Notes under the pieces: model-generated
Databases searched by the model: none
What the model was told of the DNA's origin: nothing
The model's input: only the letters and a program-made list of their open reading frames with translations
Program-made: the position numbers and the translations under genes
From: Chitinophagaceae bacterium
Lineage (GTDB): Bacteria > Bacteroidota > Bacteroidia > Chitinophagales > Chitinophagaceae
Length of the DNA: 64,000 nt
Reading direction: 5' to 3'
Assembly: GCA_023957125.1 (NCBI GenBank)
Contig: JAMLHL010000002.1
Location: forward strand, 124,001-188,000
Part shown: positions 10,681 through 19,529 of the stretch, in pieces
How positions within the stretch are numbered: position 1 is the stretch's first letter
Layout of the letters: each line of letters begins with the position of its first letter

Positions 10681-11955
10681 ATGAAGAAAATAACGCTCAT
10701 CGCCCTGGTAGTGGGGTTAACGGGGTTAACGTTAAGTGTCTCAGCACAGAACCTGAATAAGGTGAACGACCTGCTAAAAAACAATGAACTGGACAAGGCC
10801 AAGCAAGGGATAGACGCTTTGCTGGAGAACCCTAAGAATCAAAAGAAGGTGGACGTATGGTATGCAAAAGCTAAAATTTATGATGCTATCGCCGCCAGCG
10901 ACCAGTTTAAAACTTTAGTGCCGGATGGAAGAGTGGACGCTTTTGACGCTATCAGGAAAGCGCTGGAAATAGATAAGAACAAAACTACCACCTTACTTAC
11001 TTTAGACAGCTACAAACCCATATATGATATATACGGCAGCTATTTTGACGCCGCAGCCAGCCAGTATAACGCCGAAAAATATGAGGATGCATTGGCTAAT
11101 TTCAAAAAATCGGGCGAAGTAGGTAGTTTCATTTTCAAGCAGGGCTGGGGATTATACGAACTGGATACCACCTTGCTTTATTACTCGGCACTTTCTGCCA
11201 TGAATGCAAAAAAAGACGATGATGCGGTAGCCATGTTTACCAAACTTGCGGATGCGAAAGTAGCGGTTAAACCGGAGCATGTTACCATCTACAGATACCT
11301 GGCCAAATATTATTTAGATAAGAATGATGGCCCCAACATGGAGAAATATGTGAATGAAGGGCTGGAATATTATCCCAAAGATGATTACCTGCCGCTGGTA
11401 CAATTTGATTACCTGAGAAAGAAAGGCGATAAAAAGGCGATCTATGCCAAATACGAGGAATTGATTGAAAAGAACCCGGATAACTTTGAGATGATTGTAG
11501 ATTATGCAAATGAATTGTTTAATGAAACGCACGTAAGCGATGTGAAAGAACGCCCGGTAGATTATAACCAGAGGATCAAAAGAATCGAAGAATTATACAA
11601 GCAGGCGCTGGCTCTTAAACCGGATGCGCTGGAAGCAAATCTTAACCTGGCAAAGCATTATTTTAACCAGGCTTTGTTTCTTGAAGATGACATGAAGGCC
11701 ATCAAGGGAAAAACACCTGAAGACCAGAAGAAAAAAGACGACATAAAGGCTGAGGTAGTGTCCCTTTGTGATAAAGCCATTCCGTATTTTGAGGTAGTAT
11801 ATAAGGAGTATGATAACAAAGAGTCACTCAAACTGGCGGAAAAATCAGAATTCAAATCTGCCTGCAACAACCTGGCTTATTGTTACGATCGCAAAGGCGA
11901 TAAAGCCAAATCCGAATTTTACCAAAAGAAATACGACGAAATAGACAACAAATAG
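10681..11955 (+). CDS. Secreted tetratricopeptide-repeat protein
   Basis: A 424-residue protein with a Sec signal peptide (MKKITLIALVVGLTGLTLSVSAQ) followed by helical repeats over the whole length. TPR-like units are recognisable as pairs of A..Y..A...y..A segments, for example around residues 135-160 (YNAEKYEDALANFKKSGEVG), 175-200 (YYSALSAMNAKKDDDAVAMFTKL) and 295-345 (ELYKQALALKPDALEANLNLAKHYFNQALFLEDD). It should act in the periplasm as a protein-binding scaffold; no enzymatic motif is present and the partner is unknown. A TAnnTTTA-like element (TATATTTA) lies about 40 nt before the start, and a good terminator follows, so the gene can be transcribed by itself. Confidence 0.88.
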   Translation: MKKITLIALVVGLTGLTLSVSAQNLNKVNDLLKNNELDKAKQGIDALLENPKNQKKVDVWYAKAKIYDAIAASDQFKTLVPDGRVDAFDAIRKALEIDKNKTTTLLTLDSYKPIYDIYGSYFDAAASQYNAEKYEDALANFKKSGEVGSFIFKQGWGLYELDTTLLYYSALSAMNAKKDDDAVAMFTKLADAKVAVKPEHVTIYRYLAKYYLDKNDGPNMEKYVNEGLEYYPKDDYLPLVQFDYLRKKGDKKAIYAKYEELIEKNPDNFEMIVDYANELFNETHVSDVKERPVDYNQRIKRIEELYKQALALKPDALEANLNLAKHYFNQALFLEDDMKAIKGKTPEDQKKKDDIKAEVVSLCDKAIPYFEVVYKEYDNKESLKLAEKSEFKSACNNLAYCYDRKGDKAKSEFYQKKYDEIDNK

Positions 11956-11978
11956 ACGTTGTTATAAAGGATATTATG

Positions 11979-12011
11979 AAAGGGAGAGTTGATATTCAGC
12001 TTTCCCTTTTT
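11979..12011 (+). terminator. Rho-independent terminator after the TPR gene
   Basis: AAAGGGA pairs with TCCCTTT across a 17-nt loop, followed by a T run. It sits 23 bp past the TPR stop codon. Confidence 0.75.
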
Positions 12012-12575
12012 GATGGAAGCCCGGCAGAGAGAATCGTGCAGTTGCCGGGAAATTAACCGAAACATGTTGATTCAAAAACTCTATTTAACATAATATAAAT
12101 TATAGGACTTGTCAGAAATTATTTTGCAAACATTTGATTTACAGGGCATTAGAAAAACCTTTTGTTCTTTGAAATTGTTGGACTGATGGAAATTTCACCA
12201 CACCAGTAATTTTTCTTTAACTGCAAAATTTATTTTTCCGTTAGTATTACACACCATTCCCAATCGTTGAATCTTTATATATGCCAATTATGTTTCGAGG
12301 GCGCTGAATGACTGGGACACTTCATGGATATGGGGTAAAATGCCACGAATGCACGAATCTTTAATTTGTTCGTTCCTCACAAAAGGATGCCGCTACTATC
12401 CCTCATGCACTCAAAATAAGCAAAGCCCTACCCTGCAAAGCCTTCGCAGGTTTTATCTATTTTTAATAAAAATCAACCTGACAGGTTATACTGCATCGTA
12501 TTCATATTTATTGAACATTTATTAAAATTGTATAAGAACTCAACCTGTCAGGTTTTTCATTAAAAATACCGGCAT
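12012..12575. other. Gene-free intergenic stretch with palindromes
   Basis: No convincing gene is seen. An open frame of 61 codons begins near 12340 but it lacks any protein-like character and runs through repeats. The stretch holds the word CACGAATGCACGAATC (about 12344-12359), a hairpin CCTGC...GCAGG near 12432-12450, and two 13-bp palindromes, AACCTGACAGGTT (12475-12487) and AACCTGTCAGGTT (12542-12554), which are also inverted copies of each other. The second is followed by a T run and may act as a terminator. Confidence 0.55.
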
Positions 12576-12761
12576 TCAGTTCATACCCTCTTCTTTCGGA
12601 TTTGGTTTTCCCTTTCCTGTGGTGATCAGGCTTTTCAAACTGCCTTGTATATAGCTTGTCCAGGCATCTTGGCAGACCTCGTAACATTCATGCCCGGGGA
12701 TCAATCCATGACGAGTAAACATCACTCTGGTTTTGTCCGCTATTTTTGATATTTCAAAACA
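12576..12761 (-). pseudogene. Remnant of an SRPBCC/AHSA1-type protein (C-terminus only)
   Basis: The reverse strand reads FEISKIADKTRVMFTRHG, then LIPGHECYEVCQDAW, TSYIQGSLKSLITTG and KGKPNPKEEGMN before a stop. This is the typical C-terminal third of START-like SRPBCC proteins (GLxPxxECYxxCxxAWxxYIxxSLxxLITTGKGxPN). Just upstream the frame is broken (stop codons, and GDIP-like residues readable only in another frame), and no N-terminal domain is found. I therefore call it a decayed gene. It lies in a long stretch without intact genes. Confidence 0.7.
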
Positions 12762-12942
12762 GGAATGTCACCGTCAGAATACAGGAACAAATACAACAAG
12801 GAGGCAATGAATTGAGCATACGAATTTCATTATTGGCTGTCAAAGAATTAAAGGTTTTGGAAAAGTACTTTAAAAATGCTTTGGAAATAAATGACGAATA
12901 AATATCGCATTACAAAAAGAACAACAAACCGCTCCGGGTTAT

Positions 12943-13617
12943 TCATCCTTGTCTACCCAACTCTTTTACTGTGCCGTCTGCATATCCCAATATCACCCGT
13001 CCGGCCATTTTCACAAACAGCCCGCATTCAACTACGCCCGGTATCGTGTTAATTTCTGATTCCAGGTCGGCGGCATTGCCGATGGCGCCAAACCGGCAGT
13101 CGAGAATATAATTCCCGTTATCCGTAATAAACGTTTTTTCGTCTTTTTCTCTCAGCGAAGCGCTGCAACCCAGGATTTTCAACTTTGCGGCAGTATGACG
13201 CCAGCCAAAAGGGAGTATCTCCACCGGCAGGGGAAATTTCCCCAGCGTCTCTACCTTTTTACTGTTGTCGGCTATAACAATAAATTCATCGCTGCAGGCG
13301 GCAACGATCTTTTCCCTGAGAAGAGCGCCTCCCCCACCCTTGATCAAATTCATAGCGCCGTCTATTTCATCAGCGCCATCAATATCTATATCAATATGCT
13401 CCACGGAATCCAGCGCCACTACATTTATCCCACACTCCCGGGCAATCCTGGCAGTTTCTTCCGAAGTGGCGACCGTTGTAACGGTTAATCCCTGTTTTAT
13501 TCTTTCTCCAAGATATTGGATAGCCCAGTAGGCTGTGGTTCCGGTGCCCAGACCTATAATCATACCGTCTTTAACGTATCCAACGGCCCTGAAAGCGGCC
13601 GCCTGCTTTGCATTCAT
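12943..13617 (-). CDS. rpiA: Ribose-5-phosphate isomerase A
   Basis: Interconverts ribose 5-phosphate and ribulose 5-phosphate in the pentose phosphate pathway. The 224-residue protein shows all RpiA signatures: GLGTGTTAYWAI (phosphate loop, residues 22-33), ATSEETARIARECGI, the active-site segment DIDIDGADEID, and the strongly conserved KGGGGALLREKIVA, whose Glu is the catalytic base and Lys a substrate ligand. Length is as usual for bacterial RpiA. The start codon lies one base after the stop of the DUF1080 gene upstream, so both are surely translated from one message. Confidence 0.96.
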   Translation of the reverse strand: MNAKQAAAFRAVGYVKDGMIIGLGTGTTAYWAIQYLGERIKQGLTVTTVATSEETARIARECGINVVALDSVEHIDIDIDGADEIDGAMNLIKGGGGALLREKIVAACSDEFIVIADNSKKVETLGKFPLPVEILPFGWRHTAAKLKILGCSASLREKDEKTFITDNGNYILDCRFGAIGNAADLESEINTIPGVVECGLFVKMAGRVILGYADGTVKELGRQG

Positions 13618-13618
13618 A

Positions 13619-14221
13619 TTATTTCAGTTTTCTGTAGTACAAATTCCTGGCTTCAATTGACATGCCTTTGTTATGGCATTGTATGGCAAACTTTCCTTCC
13701 TTGTATTCACTGTCTCTGTAACTCATTACCAGTTGTCCTTTTACCCAAATATTAATACTGTCACCCACTGCCCTCACTTTCATATCAAACCACTCTCCAT
13801 CCCGGGTAAGCAGTGCTGATGCCTTTCCTGTAGGCTTTCCGGGTTTCCACAACCAGCCGGTGTAAGCGTCCTGGCTGTTGCATATCTGGGCTTCATATCC
13901 CCGTGGAAATCCATCAGGATTATCTCCGGGTTCATTGGCCCGGAAATACAATCCGCTGTTGGCGCCGCCTCCGAGGTTAGATACCCGAAACTCCCCCTTT
14001 ACCTCCAGGTTTTTCAATACCGGCGCGGCATACAAATGTCCTTGGCCGTTTTGCCCGATGATCACCCCGTTTTCCACTTTCCATTCAGCATCTCCCCTTA
14101 CCGTCCAGTTGGCTAAATCTTTCCCATTAAAGAGAGAAATCCATTTTGGCCTAACAGACCATGAGGCCATTACAGAGATCAAAAAAACCGAAATCAGAGG
14201 AACATAGAATCGTTTCGTCAT
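13619..14221 (-). CDS. Exported DUF1080 (3-keto-disaccharide hydrolase-type) protein
   Basis: A 200-residue protein with an N-terminal signal/anchor (residues 5-24) and one complete DUF1080 domain: WISLFNGKDLANWTVRGDAEWKVENGVIIGQNGQGHLYA, then FRVSNLGGGANSGLYFRANEPGDNPDGFPRGYEAQI, and GEWFDMKVRAVGDSINIWVKGQ near the end. These are split hallmarks of the lectin-like fold; members of this family have been shown to hydrolyse 3-keto-glycosides made by Gfo/Idh/MocA oxidoreductases. Its pairing with rpiA is tight (one base apart). The substrate cannot be read from the sequence. The Gfo/Idh genes elsewhere in the window could provide its substrate, but that is speculation. Confidence 0.88.
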   Translation of the reverse strand: MTKRFYVPLISVFLISVMASWSVRPKWISLFNGKDLANWTVRGDAEWKVENGVIIGQNGQGHLYAAPVLKNLEVKGEFRVSNLGGGANSGLYFRANEPGDNPDGFPRGYEAQICNSQDAYTGWLWKPGKPTGKASALLTRDGEWFDMKVRAVGDSINIWVKGQLVMSYRDSEYKEGKFAIQCHNKGMSIEARNLYYRKLK

Positions 14222-14345
14222 GTGGTAATTACTATATTAATGAAGATATATATCCATAGAGCCCGGCTCCGTGTATTTATAACGAAGCTAACGCTAAAAA
14301 AGACGCCGAAATAAGAAAATTATACACCACTTAGGGATCATTATT

Positions 14346-15050
14346 TTAACCGGGAATGGTTTTCATTAGGATACCCGTTACTACCGCGATGGAAAAACTG
14401 ATCAGGGAGCCTATAAGCACATATTCCGTTTTTTCTTCCTGCTGATCCTTTTCATTAAAACGGAGTAGCCCCTTTGCAGTAATTAAAAGCCCTACCGCCG
14501 CGTATTGATCCTGTAATATGAACGTCAGGATAAGTATCCGTTCCAGTATTCCAATCCATTTTCCCGCTTTGGCCAGTCCGGTACTGCGTGGCAACTGATC
14601 ACTCCATTTCTTTGTCATCTGTCCAACCAGTATCCCCGCAGGAAAACTTAAAAACAGGTAAGCCGTGATCAGGAACCACAACGTGGTATTATTACCTGAA
14701 TCGTGTATCCATACGCTCAAATCATGCAGAGAATAAAAGGTGCAAAACCAGCAAATCAGGATTATCAACAGGTGTAAACTTTGGTCAATCAAAAAATAAC
14801 TGACTGTTTGCGGGCGATACGATTTCCAGCCGTCAATTAGTGTATGCGTAATAAAAATAAGGAGCGCAACCGTCCAGTAGTGGAACCCGATCAGGAAAAG
14901 CGCCAATACGCCTGCAGTAAAACCATGTAAATAAAGGAACGGGGAAAAGAAGTGTTTGGAAAAGCGATCCTTAACCCAGCTTTGGGGCTGCAAAATGAAA
15001 TCTGCCAACAGGTGAGACAGGAATAGCTTGATCAGCCATAGTGTATTCAT
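14346..15050 (-). CDS. DUF3307 integral membrane protein
   Basis: A 234-residue hydrophobic protein with about six predicted membrane segments. The N-terminus LFLSHLLADFILQPQSWV and the later LFITHTLIDGWK-type motif (here IFITHTLIDGWKSY) are the marks of the DUF3307 family: polar His/Asp residues placed inside or at the ends of helices (H13, D17; H70, D74 approximately). The biochemical function of the family is not known. Its start codon overlaps the stop of the SatD-like gene by 4 nt (ATGA), so the two are translationally coupled and probably act together, the SatD-like protein in the cytoplasm and this one in the membrane. Confidence 0.85.
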   Translation of the reverse strand: MNTLWLIKLFLSHLLADFILQPQSWVKDRFSKHFFSPFLYLHGFTAGVLALFLIGFHYWTVALLIFITHTLIDGWKSYRPQTVSYFLIDQSLHLLIILICWFCTFYSLHDLSVWIHDSGNNTTLWFLITAYLFLSFPAGILVGQMTKKWSDQLPRSTGLAKAGKWIGILERILILTFILQDQYAAVGLLITAKGLLRFNEKDQQEEKTEYVLIGSLISFSIAVVTGILMKTIPG

Positions 15051-15658
15051 ATGAGCTTGAATTGAGTGAGCAACTGGTGATATTCATATAATAGCTTTTC
15101 CATTTCCGGCCAACCGGCGGAGTGGATATGTTTATGAATCGTGGATTGTTCCCTTTTCAGCTTCTTTGCAATCATCGCCTGCGTTTGTCCTTTCAATAAT
15201 TCCAGTATCACTTCGGCCTGCTTGGAGGTAAATTTCTTCAATAAATAATCTGAAAATTGCGCAATGACCCTCAAAGCAATATTAGCGGTTTCGTTTGCTG
15301 ATCGAATGCCCAGGTATTGCGTGTCTCTCAACTGATCAAACAGCCTGCCGGACAAAACAAATGCCTCACTGCCGGCGGTACGTAGATCCCTGACTTGGCC
15401 GGCCACCTGCCCGATTCCAACGCTTATCCGGATGTCATATATTTCTGAAAGTTTTCTGGCGGTCGTTCTCAGCCGGTACACCAGGCTCAGCACTTCTGCC
15501 GGATGCCTGATGTACACCTGGAAACTATCTCCACGATAATACTCCGTTTTATAGTTTTCAAGAACAGCATTCAACTTCCGGATCAGCTTTTTTCCCATCA
15601 CTGTTCCGGGTACTGTAGAATTGACTATGTCAGCAGTAATAACAGCAGCAACGGGCAT
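15047..15658 (-). CDS. SatD-family protein with C-terminal helix-turn-helix
   Basis: A 203-residue soluble protein. The N-terminal two thirds match SatD-family proteins: AAVITADIVNST (residues 4-15), YYRGDSFQVYI (40-50), IRISVGIGQV (77-86) and the stretch GSEAFVLSGRLFDQL. The combination ADIVxST ... GDSF ... RIxVGIG recalls the core of class III nucleotidyl cyclases and GGDEF folds, although it is not an established cyclase. Residues 143-180 (FTSKQAEVILELLKGQTQ, IAKKLKREQSTIHKHI) form a LuxR/sigma-4-like helix-turn-helix. This suggests a DNA-binding regulator that senses or makes a nucleotide ligand. It is the first gene of a two-gene operon with DUF3307 and is preceded by three operator-like repeats, so autoregulation is likely. 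Confidence 0.82.
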   Translation of the reverse strand: MPVAAVITADIVNSTVPGTVMGKKLIRKLNAVLENYKTEYYRGDSFQVYIRHPAEVLSLVYRLRTTARKLSEIYDIRISVGIGQVAGQVRDLRTAGSEAFVLSGRLFDQLRDTQYLGIRSANETANIALRVIAQFSDYLLKKFTSKQAEVILELLKGQTQAMIAKKLKREQSTIHKHIHSAGWPEMEKLLYEYHQLLTQFKLI

Positions 15659-15675
15659 CGTCTTTTATTTATTTT

Positions 15676-15683
15676 CAAATATA
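15676..15683 (-). promoter_or_regulatory. -7 promoter element of the satD-DUF3307 operon
   Basis: On the minus strand this reads TATATTTG, a full TAnnTTTG match, 17 nt before the start codon. It overlaps the first copy of the 29-bp repeat, so a protein bound there would block transcription. Confidence 0.55.
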
Positions 15684-15754
15684 GCCTAAAAAGGCGATAT
15701 TTTTAAATTATAGCCTAAAAAGGCGATATTTTTAGATTATAGCCTAAAAAGGCG
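15680..15754 (-). repeat. Three tandem 29-bp operator-like repeats upstream of the SatD-like gene
   Basis: Three copies of TATAGCCTAAAAAGGCGA recur with an exact 29-bp period (TATAGCC starts at 15680, 15709 and 15738), separated by AT-rich TATTTTTAAAT-like spacers. Each copy contains the inverted repeat GCCT-AAAA-AGGC. The nearest copy overlaps the -7 element. The copies are nearly identical while the spacers vary slightly (TTTAAAT versus TTTAGAT). Array and spacing look like a cooperative regulator-binding site; the HTH protein encoded next to it is the obvious candidate. Confidence 0.7.
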
Positions 15755-15827
15755 AATTCGTTTTTTATTCACGGTGGTTGTATTCCATCATTAAAGTAGG
15801 GCCAAACATTTCAATCAACAGTACACA

Positions 15828-18578
15828 CTACTCTTCCAAACCCCATGTCTTTCCTTTCATGGTTGCGGGAACACCTTCACTCAGCCATTGCGCCGGCCGT
15901 TGCCCTTTCAATAACCAGTCGAAAAATTGCTGTTCCCGGATCTGTATATCTTTCCTGTTTTTTCTTTCCACCAGGTTGTGTTCTTCCCCGTTGTAGTTCA
16001 GCATCCATACGGGTTTGCCCAGGCGACGCAACCCGGTGAACAATTCAATTCCCTGGTACCAGGGAACAGCCCCATCATTGTCGTTGTGCATAATCACTAA
16101 AGGAGTTGTTACCCGCGGCAGATGAAACAGGGGTGAATTTTCTATGTATAACTGGGGCTTTTGCCACAAAGTTGCTCCTATCCTGCTTTGGGTTCTTTCA
16201 TACTGGAATTCCCGGTTCATCCCCGTGCTCCAGCGGATACCGCCATAAGCGCTGGTCATATTGCTCACCGGGGCGCCTGCCCACGCGGCTTTAAATAAGG
16301 GAGTTTGTGTAATCACAAAAGCAGTTTGATACCCACCCCAGCTCTGTCCCTGCAAGCCTATACGGGTGCTGTCAACCCAGCCTGTTTTAACCAGCGCCCT
16401 AGCGCCGCTTACGATATAGTTAAAAGCGCTTCTGCCCGGATGACCAATGTTGTAAACAATGTCCGGAACAAAAACAATGTATCCCCTGCTGACAAAAAAA
16501 GAAATGTTCAAACGGCTGGGTGTAGGGGTTGGCGGAATGTATTGAAATAAGCCATCACTGAGCTTTTCATAATAATAACAAATGGCCGGGTATTTTTTCT
16601 TCGGATTAAAATCTTCCGGTTTGTACACGATGCCGGTAGCCTGCTTTCCGTCATAAGCCTTCCAATAAAATAATTCAGCCGTGCCCCAGTTGTATTCCGA
16701 CTGTTGCGGATTAATAAAGCTTAGCCTGGTTTCGTTTTTCCACTGAGTGTTTAAATAGATGTCGGGGGCACGCTGATAGCTTTCTTTTGTATAAATCCAG
16801 GCATCCGCGTTCTTTGCTTTAACCACCCTGTCGCCGATAAAAAATGCGCCGGTTAATACCGTAACCGGCTTGGCGTTACTTACCATTTTGTAGGTAGCCA
16901 GTCCCGAATGTTTGCTTTTTTCCGCGAACATGGAAAGTAAAATTTCCTGGGCAGGAGAAACGAATTTTTCATCCGGGTTGGGGTTGACATAGCGGTACGT
17001 TATTTTATTTTTACGTCCTTCTCCCCGGGTAAGATTGATGGGTGCCACCACCACATCAGGATCAAGCTGCCAGATGTCGTATTTGTCATAAACGAGCACG
17101 GCAAGATCGCTTCTGGTCCAGGTCATAACGCCATAAGCGGGTGGTTCGGTGGGCATATCAAAATCTTCTTTGTACAATTTGGTTTTAATCCCTCCCGAAA
17201 TATTCTTAACTTTTCCTGCTTTCCATGTAAAATATTGCCGGACTTTAGCATCGTACCATAAAACAAATTTTCCATCAGGGGAGACACTGGTTTCACCAAA
17301 GAGATTTTCTTTGATCCGTTTCCTCGCTCCGCTGTTAGGGTCAATGGTGTAGATATCTTTCAGGGTTCTTCCCTCCCACTGCAATGCTACCCGTTTACCC
17401 ATATCCGTTATACCAATAAAAAAATCTCCGTCTCCTTCCTTTCCCAGCAATACTTCGGGTAACTGCTCATCGCCTAATTGTGTGAAGTTCCTGTTCTCCA
17501 GCTCAATCATAGCGGTATAACTCTTTTTAATATCTCTGTCAAGATTTTTTAATTGCATGCTTTGCAGGTAATCGTCTTTGTAATTCCATATATCCACTTT
17601 TACCAGGTCTGTATCTATCAATGCAGTGTCTTTAGGAGGTTCAATGGGCCGTGTACCCAGGAAGAGCCGTTTACCCGATTTACTGAAGTGCAATCCGGCA
17701 TTTTCGCTTATTCCCCAGCCAATAGGGATACCCGCAATATTTTTATCAGCGATCACCAGGGCGCTGTCGTAACCGTTTTTCCAATACCAAAGTTTGTAAA
17801 ATCTTTGCATTGCCTTCTCACTGGAATCTCTTTCCGCCACAAAAGCCACCTGGTATCCATCTTCATCAAGCGTATAGTTACGGAAATCGTTTCCCCCTTT
17901 CAGAAGCGTGTCGAACCGGTTTTCAGCGGTTCTGAAAACACATACCGATGGCTGCAACAAGCTGTCTTTTTTTGAAATAGTGGCGCTAAAAACCAACAGG
18001 TTTCCTGTCTTACTCCAGGTATATTCGCCAACCGGTTCAACCGTGCGGCGGTTTTTAGCAGATAAATCAAAAATCACCAGCGGCGCGCCTTCTTCTTTCT
18101 TTGAAACACTGTCCGGCAAAGGCTTCTCCAATTGCCAGGCTACCCATTGCGCATTTTTTTCGGGAATTTTATAAGATTTAACCTCCGCTTCTTTCAGGAT
18201 GGTATCAGCTCCAAGTTCAATAATACCGAGAGAATCTTTAGGAAACTCTTCCGGCTTTTTTTTCCTGATCCGCGCCTGCCTGGTATCCGCATAACGCGGT
18301 TTTATTTTAAATACCGCAAATCTGCTGTCTTCGGTTATTGTAACGTTATACCCTCTCGGAATGTTTTTTTTTGAATTCCCATCGGATGACCGGATGATGA
18401 GTTCGCCGTCTCCTTCCTGAACATCAATCCTATAGATGATCCATTTGCCATCGTTACTTATTTTGCGTTCGTCAACCGATTGCCAACTGTCATATACCGA
18501 ATGATCGAGCGGTTTTTTATTTTGTCCATGAACATTTATTACCAGAAGCATGGCTATTGTAAAAAGTATCCTTCTCAT
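15828..18578 (-). CDS. Secreted S9-family prolyl oligopeptidase-like serine peptidase
   Basis: A 916-residue exported peptidase with signal MRRILFTIAMLLVINVHGQ. A long N-terminal beta-propeller-like region (roughly residues 40-640) with repeats of the type DGKWIIYRID, SKSGKRLFLGT and SPDGKFVLWYD precedes an alpha/beta-hydrolase domain. The triad can be placed: Ser in GLQGQSWGGYQ (near 745), Asp in HNDNDGAVPW (near 834), His in NGEEHNLVE (near 866). The spacing and the motif GxSxGG fit dipeptidyl-peptidase/acylaminoacyl-peptidase type enzymes of the periplasm. It is longer than E. coli-type prolyl oligopeptidases but within the range seen for Bacteroidota S9 proteins. It is probably transcribed alone. 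Confidence 0.92.
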   Translation of the reverse strand: MRRILFTIAMLLVINVHGQNKKPLDHSVYDSWQSVDERKISNDGKWIIYRIDVQEGDGELIIRSSDGNSKKNIPRGYNVTITEDSRFAVFKIKPRYADTRQARIRKKKPEEFPKDSLGIIELGADTILKEAEVKSYKIPEKNAQWVAWQLEKPLPDSVSKKEEGAPLVIFDLSAKNRRTVEPVGEYTWSKTGNLLVFSATISKKDSLLQPSVCVFRTAENRFDTLLKGGNDFRNYTLDEDGYQVAFVAERDSSEKAMQRFYKLWYWKNGYDSALVIADKNIAGIPIGWGISENAGLHFSKSGKRLFLGTRPIEPPKDTALIDTDLVKVDIWNYKDDYLQSMQLKNLDRDIKKSYTAMIELENRNFTQLGDEQLPEVLLGKEGDGDFFIGITDMGKRVALQWEGRTLKDIYTIDPNSGARKRIKENLFGETSVSPDGKFVLWYDAKVRQYFTWKAGKVKNISGGIKTKLYKEDFDMPTEPPAYGVMTWTRSDLAVLVYDKYDIWQLDPDVVVAPINLTRGEGRKNKITYRYVNPNPDEKFVSPAQEILLSMFAEKSKHSGLATYKMVSNAKPVTVLTGAFFIGDRVVKAKNADAWIYTKESYQRAPDIYLNTQWKNETRLSFINPQQSEYNWGTAELFYWKAYDGKQATGIVYKPEDFNPKKKYPAICYYYEKLSDGLFQYIPPTPTPSRLNISFFVSRGYIVFVPDIVYNIGHPGRSAFNYIVSGARALVKTGWVDSTRIGLQGQSWGGYQTAFVITQTPLFKAAWAGAPVSNMTSAYGGIRWSTGMNREFQYERTQSRIGATLWQKPQLYIENSPLFHLPRVTTPLVIMHNDNDGAVPWYQGIELFTGLRRLGKPVWMLNYNGEEHNLVERKNRKDIQIREQQFFDWLLKGQRPAQWLSEGVPATMKGKTWGLEE

Positions 18579-18692
18579 TTCGTTTTCTTTTCAGAATTTA
18601 CTGTAAGATATACCAGGATGCATAAAAGCGAAGCTGATTAACTTCCCCGGTGAGTTCGTAAAAAATGATTGGTAAAGAAAATACGGATCCAT

Positions 18693-19475
18693 TTATTGGC
18701 TAAGGACACCGGTCTGAAGTCTGGACGCCGGTTTATAGCCATTTCTGACTTTTCGCCTGTAATTTTTGAACATGCTTTGCCACTGTATTTTAAGAACCCC
18801 CAATACTCCCTCCTTGATGATGTTTTTGTTCATCTTGGAAGTGCCAAATTTACGATCCACAAAAGTGATTGGAATTTCCACGACCCTGAAGCCCAGCTTC
18901 CAGGCTGCAAATTTCATTTCTATCTGGAAAGCATAACCGACAAAATTGATCTGGTCAAAATTAATGGTTTCAAGTACCTTCTTCCTGTAACAAACAAAAC
19001 CCGCGGTGGGATCTTTCACGGGCATCCAGGTAAGAAGACGGGTATATAAAGCGCCTCCTTTAGAAAGTATATTGCGGTACCGGCTCCAGTTTACCGTTTT
19101 CCCGCCACCAACATAACGGGAGCCTACCACTACATCGGCGCCCTTTATACATGCCTGGTAAAGTCGTTCGAGGTCTGCCGGATGGTGAGAAAAGTCGGCA
19201 TCCATTTCAAATATGAAATCATATCCCCGGTCTATCGCCCATTTGAATCCATAAATATAAGCGGTTCCCAGTCCCTGCTTTCCCTCTCTGACCTGCAAAA
19301 ACAACTGATCCGGGAAATCCGATTCCATTTCCCGGACGATCCGGGCTGTATTATCCGGGGAGTTGTCATCTACTACCAGTACATGAAAATTCAAATCCAT
19401 TTCAAAGATGGCCTCAATGATGGATTTGATATTCTCCCTTTCATTATAGGTAGGTATGATCACCAGTTTTTCCAA
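18693..19475 (-). CDS. Polyprenol-phosphate mannosyltransferase-type GT2 glycosyltransferase
   Basis: Family GT2 enzymes of this type transfer a sugar (often mannose) from a nucleotide sugar to a polyprenyl phosphate at the cytoplasmic membrane. The 260-residue protein begins EKLVIIPTYNERENIKSIIEAIF, followed by VVDDNSPDNTARIV (nucleotide-binding Asp residues), FIFEMDADFSHHP (the DxD metal site), GSRYVGGG, and WMPVKDPTAGFVCYRKKVL. These are the standard dolichol-phosphate mannose synthase motifs. No membrane segment follows, so this is the single-domain form. The donor and acceptor are inferred from the family. Confidence 0.9.
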   Translation of the reverse strand: MEKLVIIPTYNERENIKSIIEAIFEMDLNFHVLVVDDNSPDNTARIVREMESDFPDQLFLQVREGKQGLGTAYIYGFKWAIDRGYDFIFEMDADFSHHPADLERLYQACIKGADVVVGSRYVGGGKTVNWSRYRNILSKGGALYTRLLTWMPVKDPTAGFVCYRKKVLETINFDQINFVGYAFQIEMKFAAWKLGFRVVEIPITFVDRKFGTSKMNKNIIKEGVLGVLKIQWQSMFKNYRRKVRNGYKPASRLQTGVLSQ

Positions 19476-19529
19476 CAGAATCCAGTTTTTTCTATAAAAT
19501 TATTTGATCCTTTTATTTTTTAAGATCTT

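Noticed and set aside
12340..12525. A 61-codon open frame
   Set aside because: It crosses palindromic repeats and shows no protein-like composition.
12779..12901. Possible short peptide starting at TTG after AAGGAGG, ending KYFKNALEINDE
   Set aside because: A Shine-Dalgarno-like word alone is weak support in Bacteroidota, and the segment lies in decayed DNA; at most a gene remnant.
15680..15754. Origin-type iterons
   Set aside because: Three 29-bp repeats next to a regulator gene and no replication initiator gene nearby; an operator array fits better.
18300..18600. Open frames opposite the S9 peptidase and other long genes
   Set aside because: They mirror the real genes on the opposite strand and lack independent starts or motifs.
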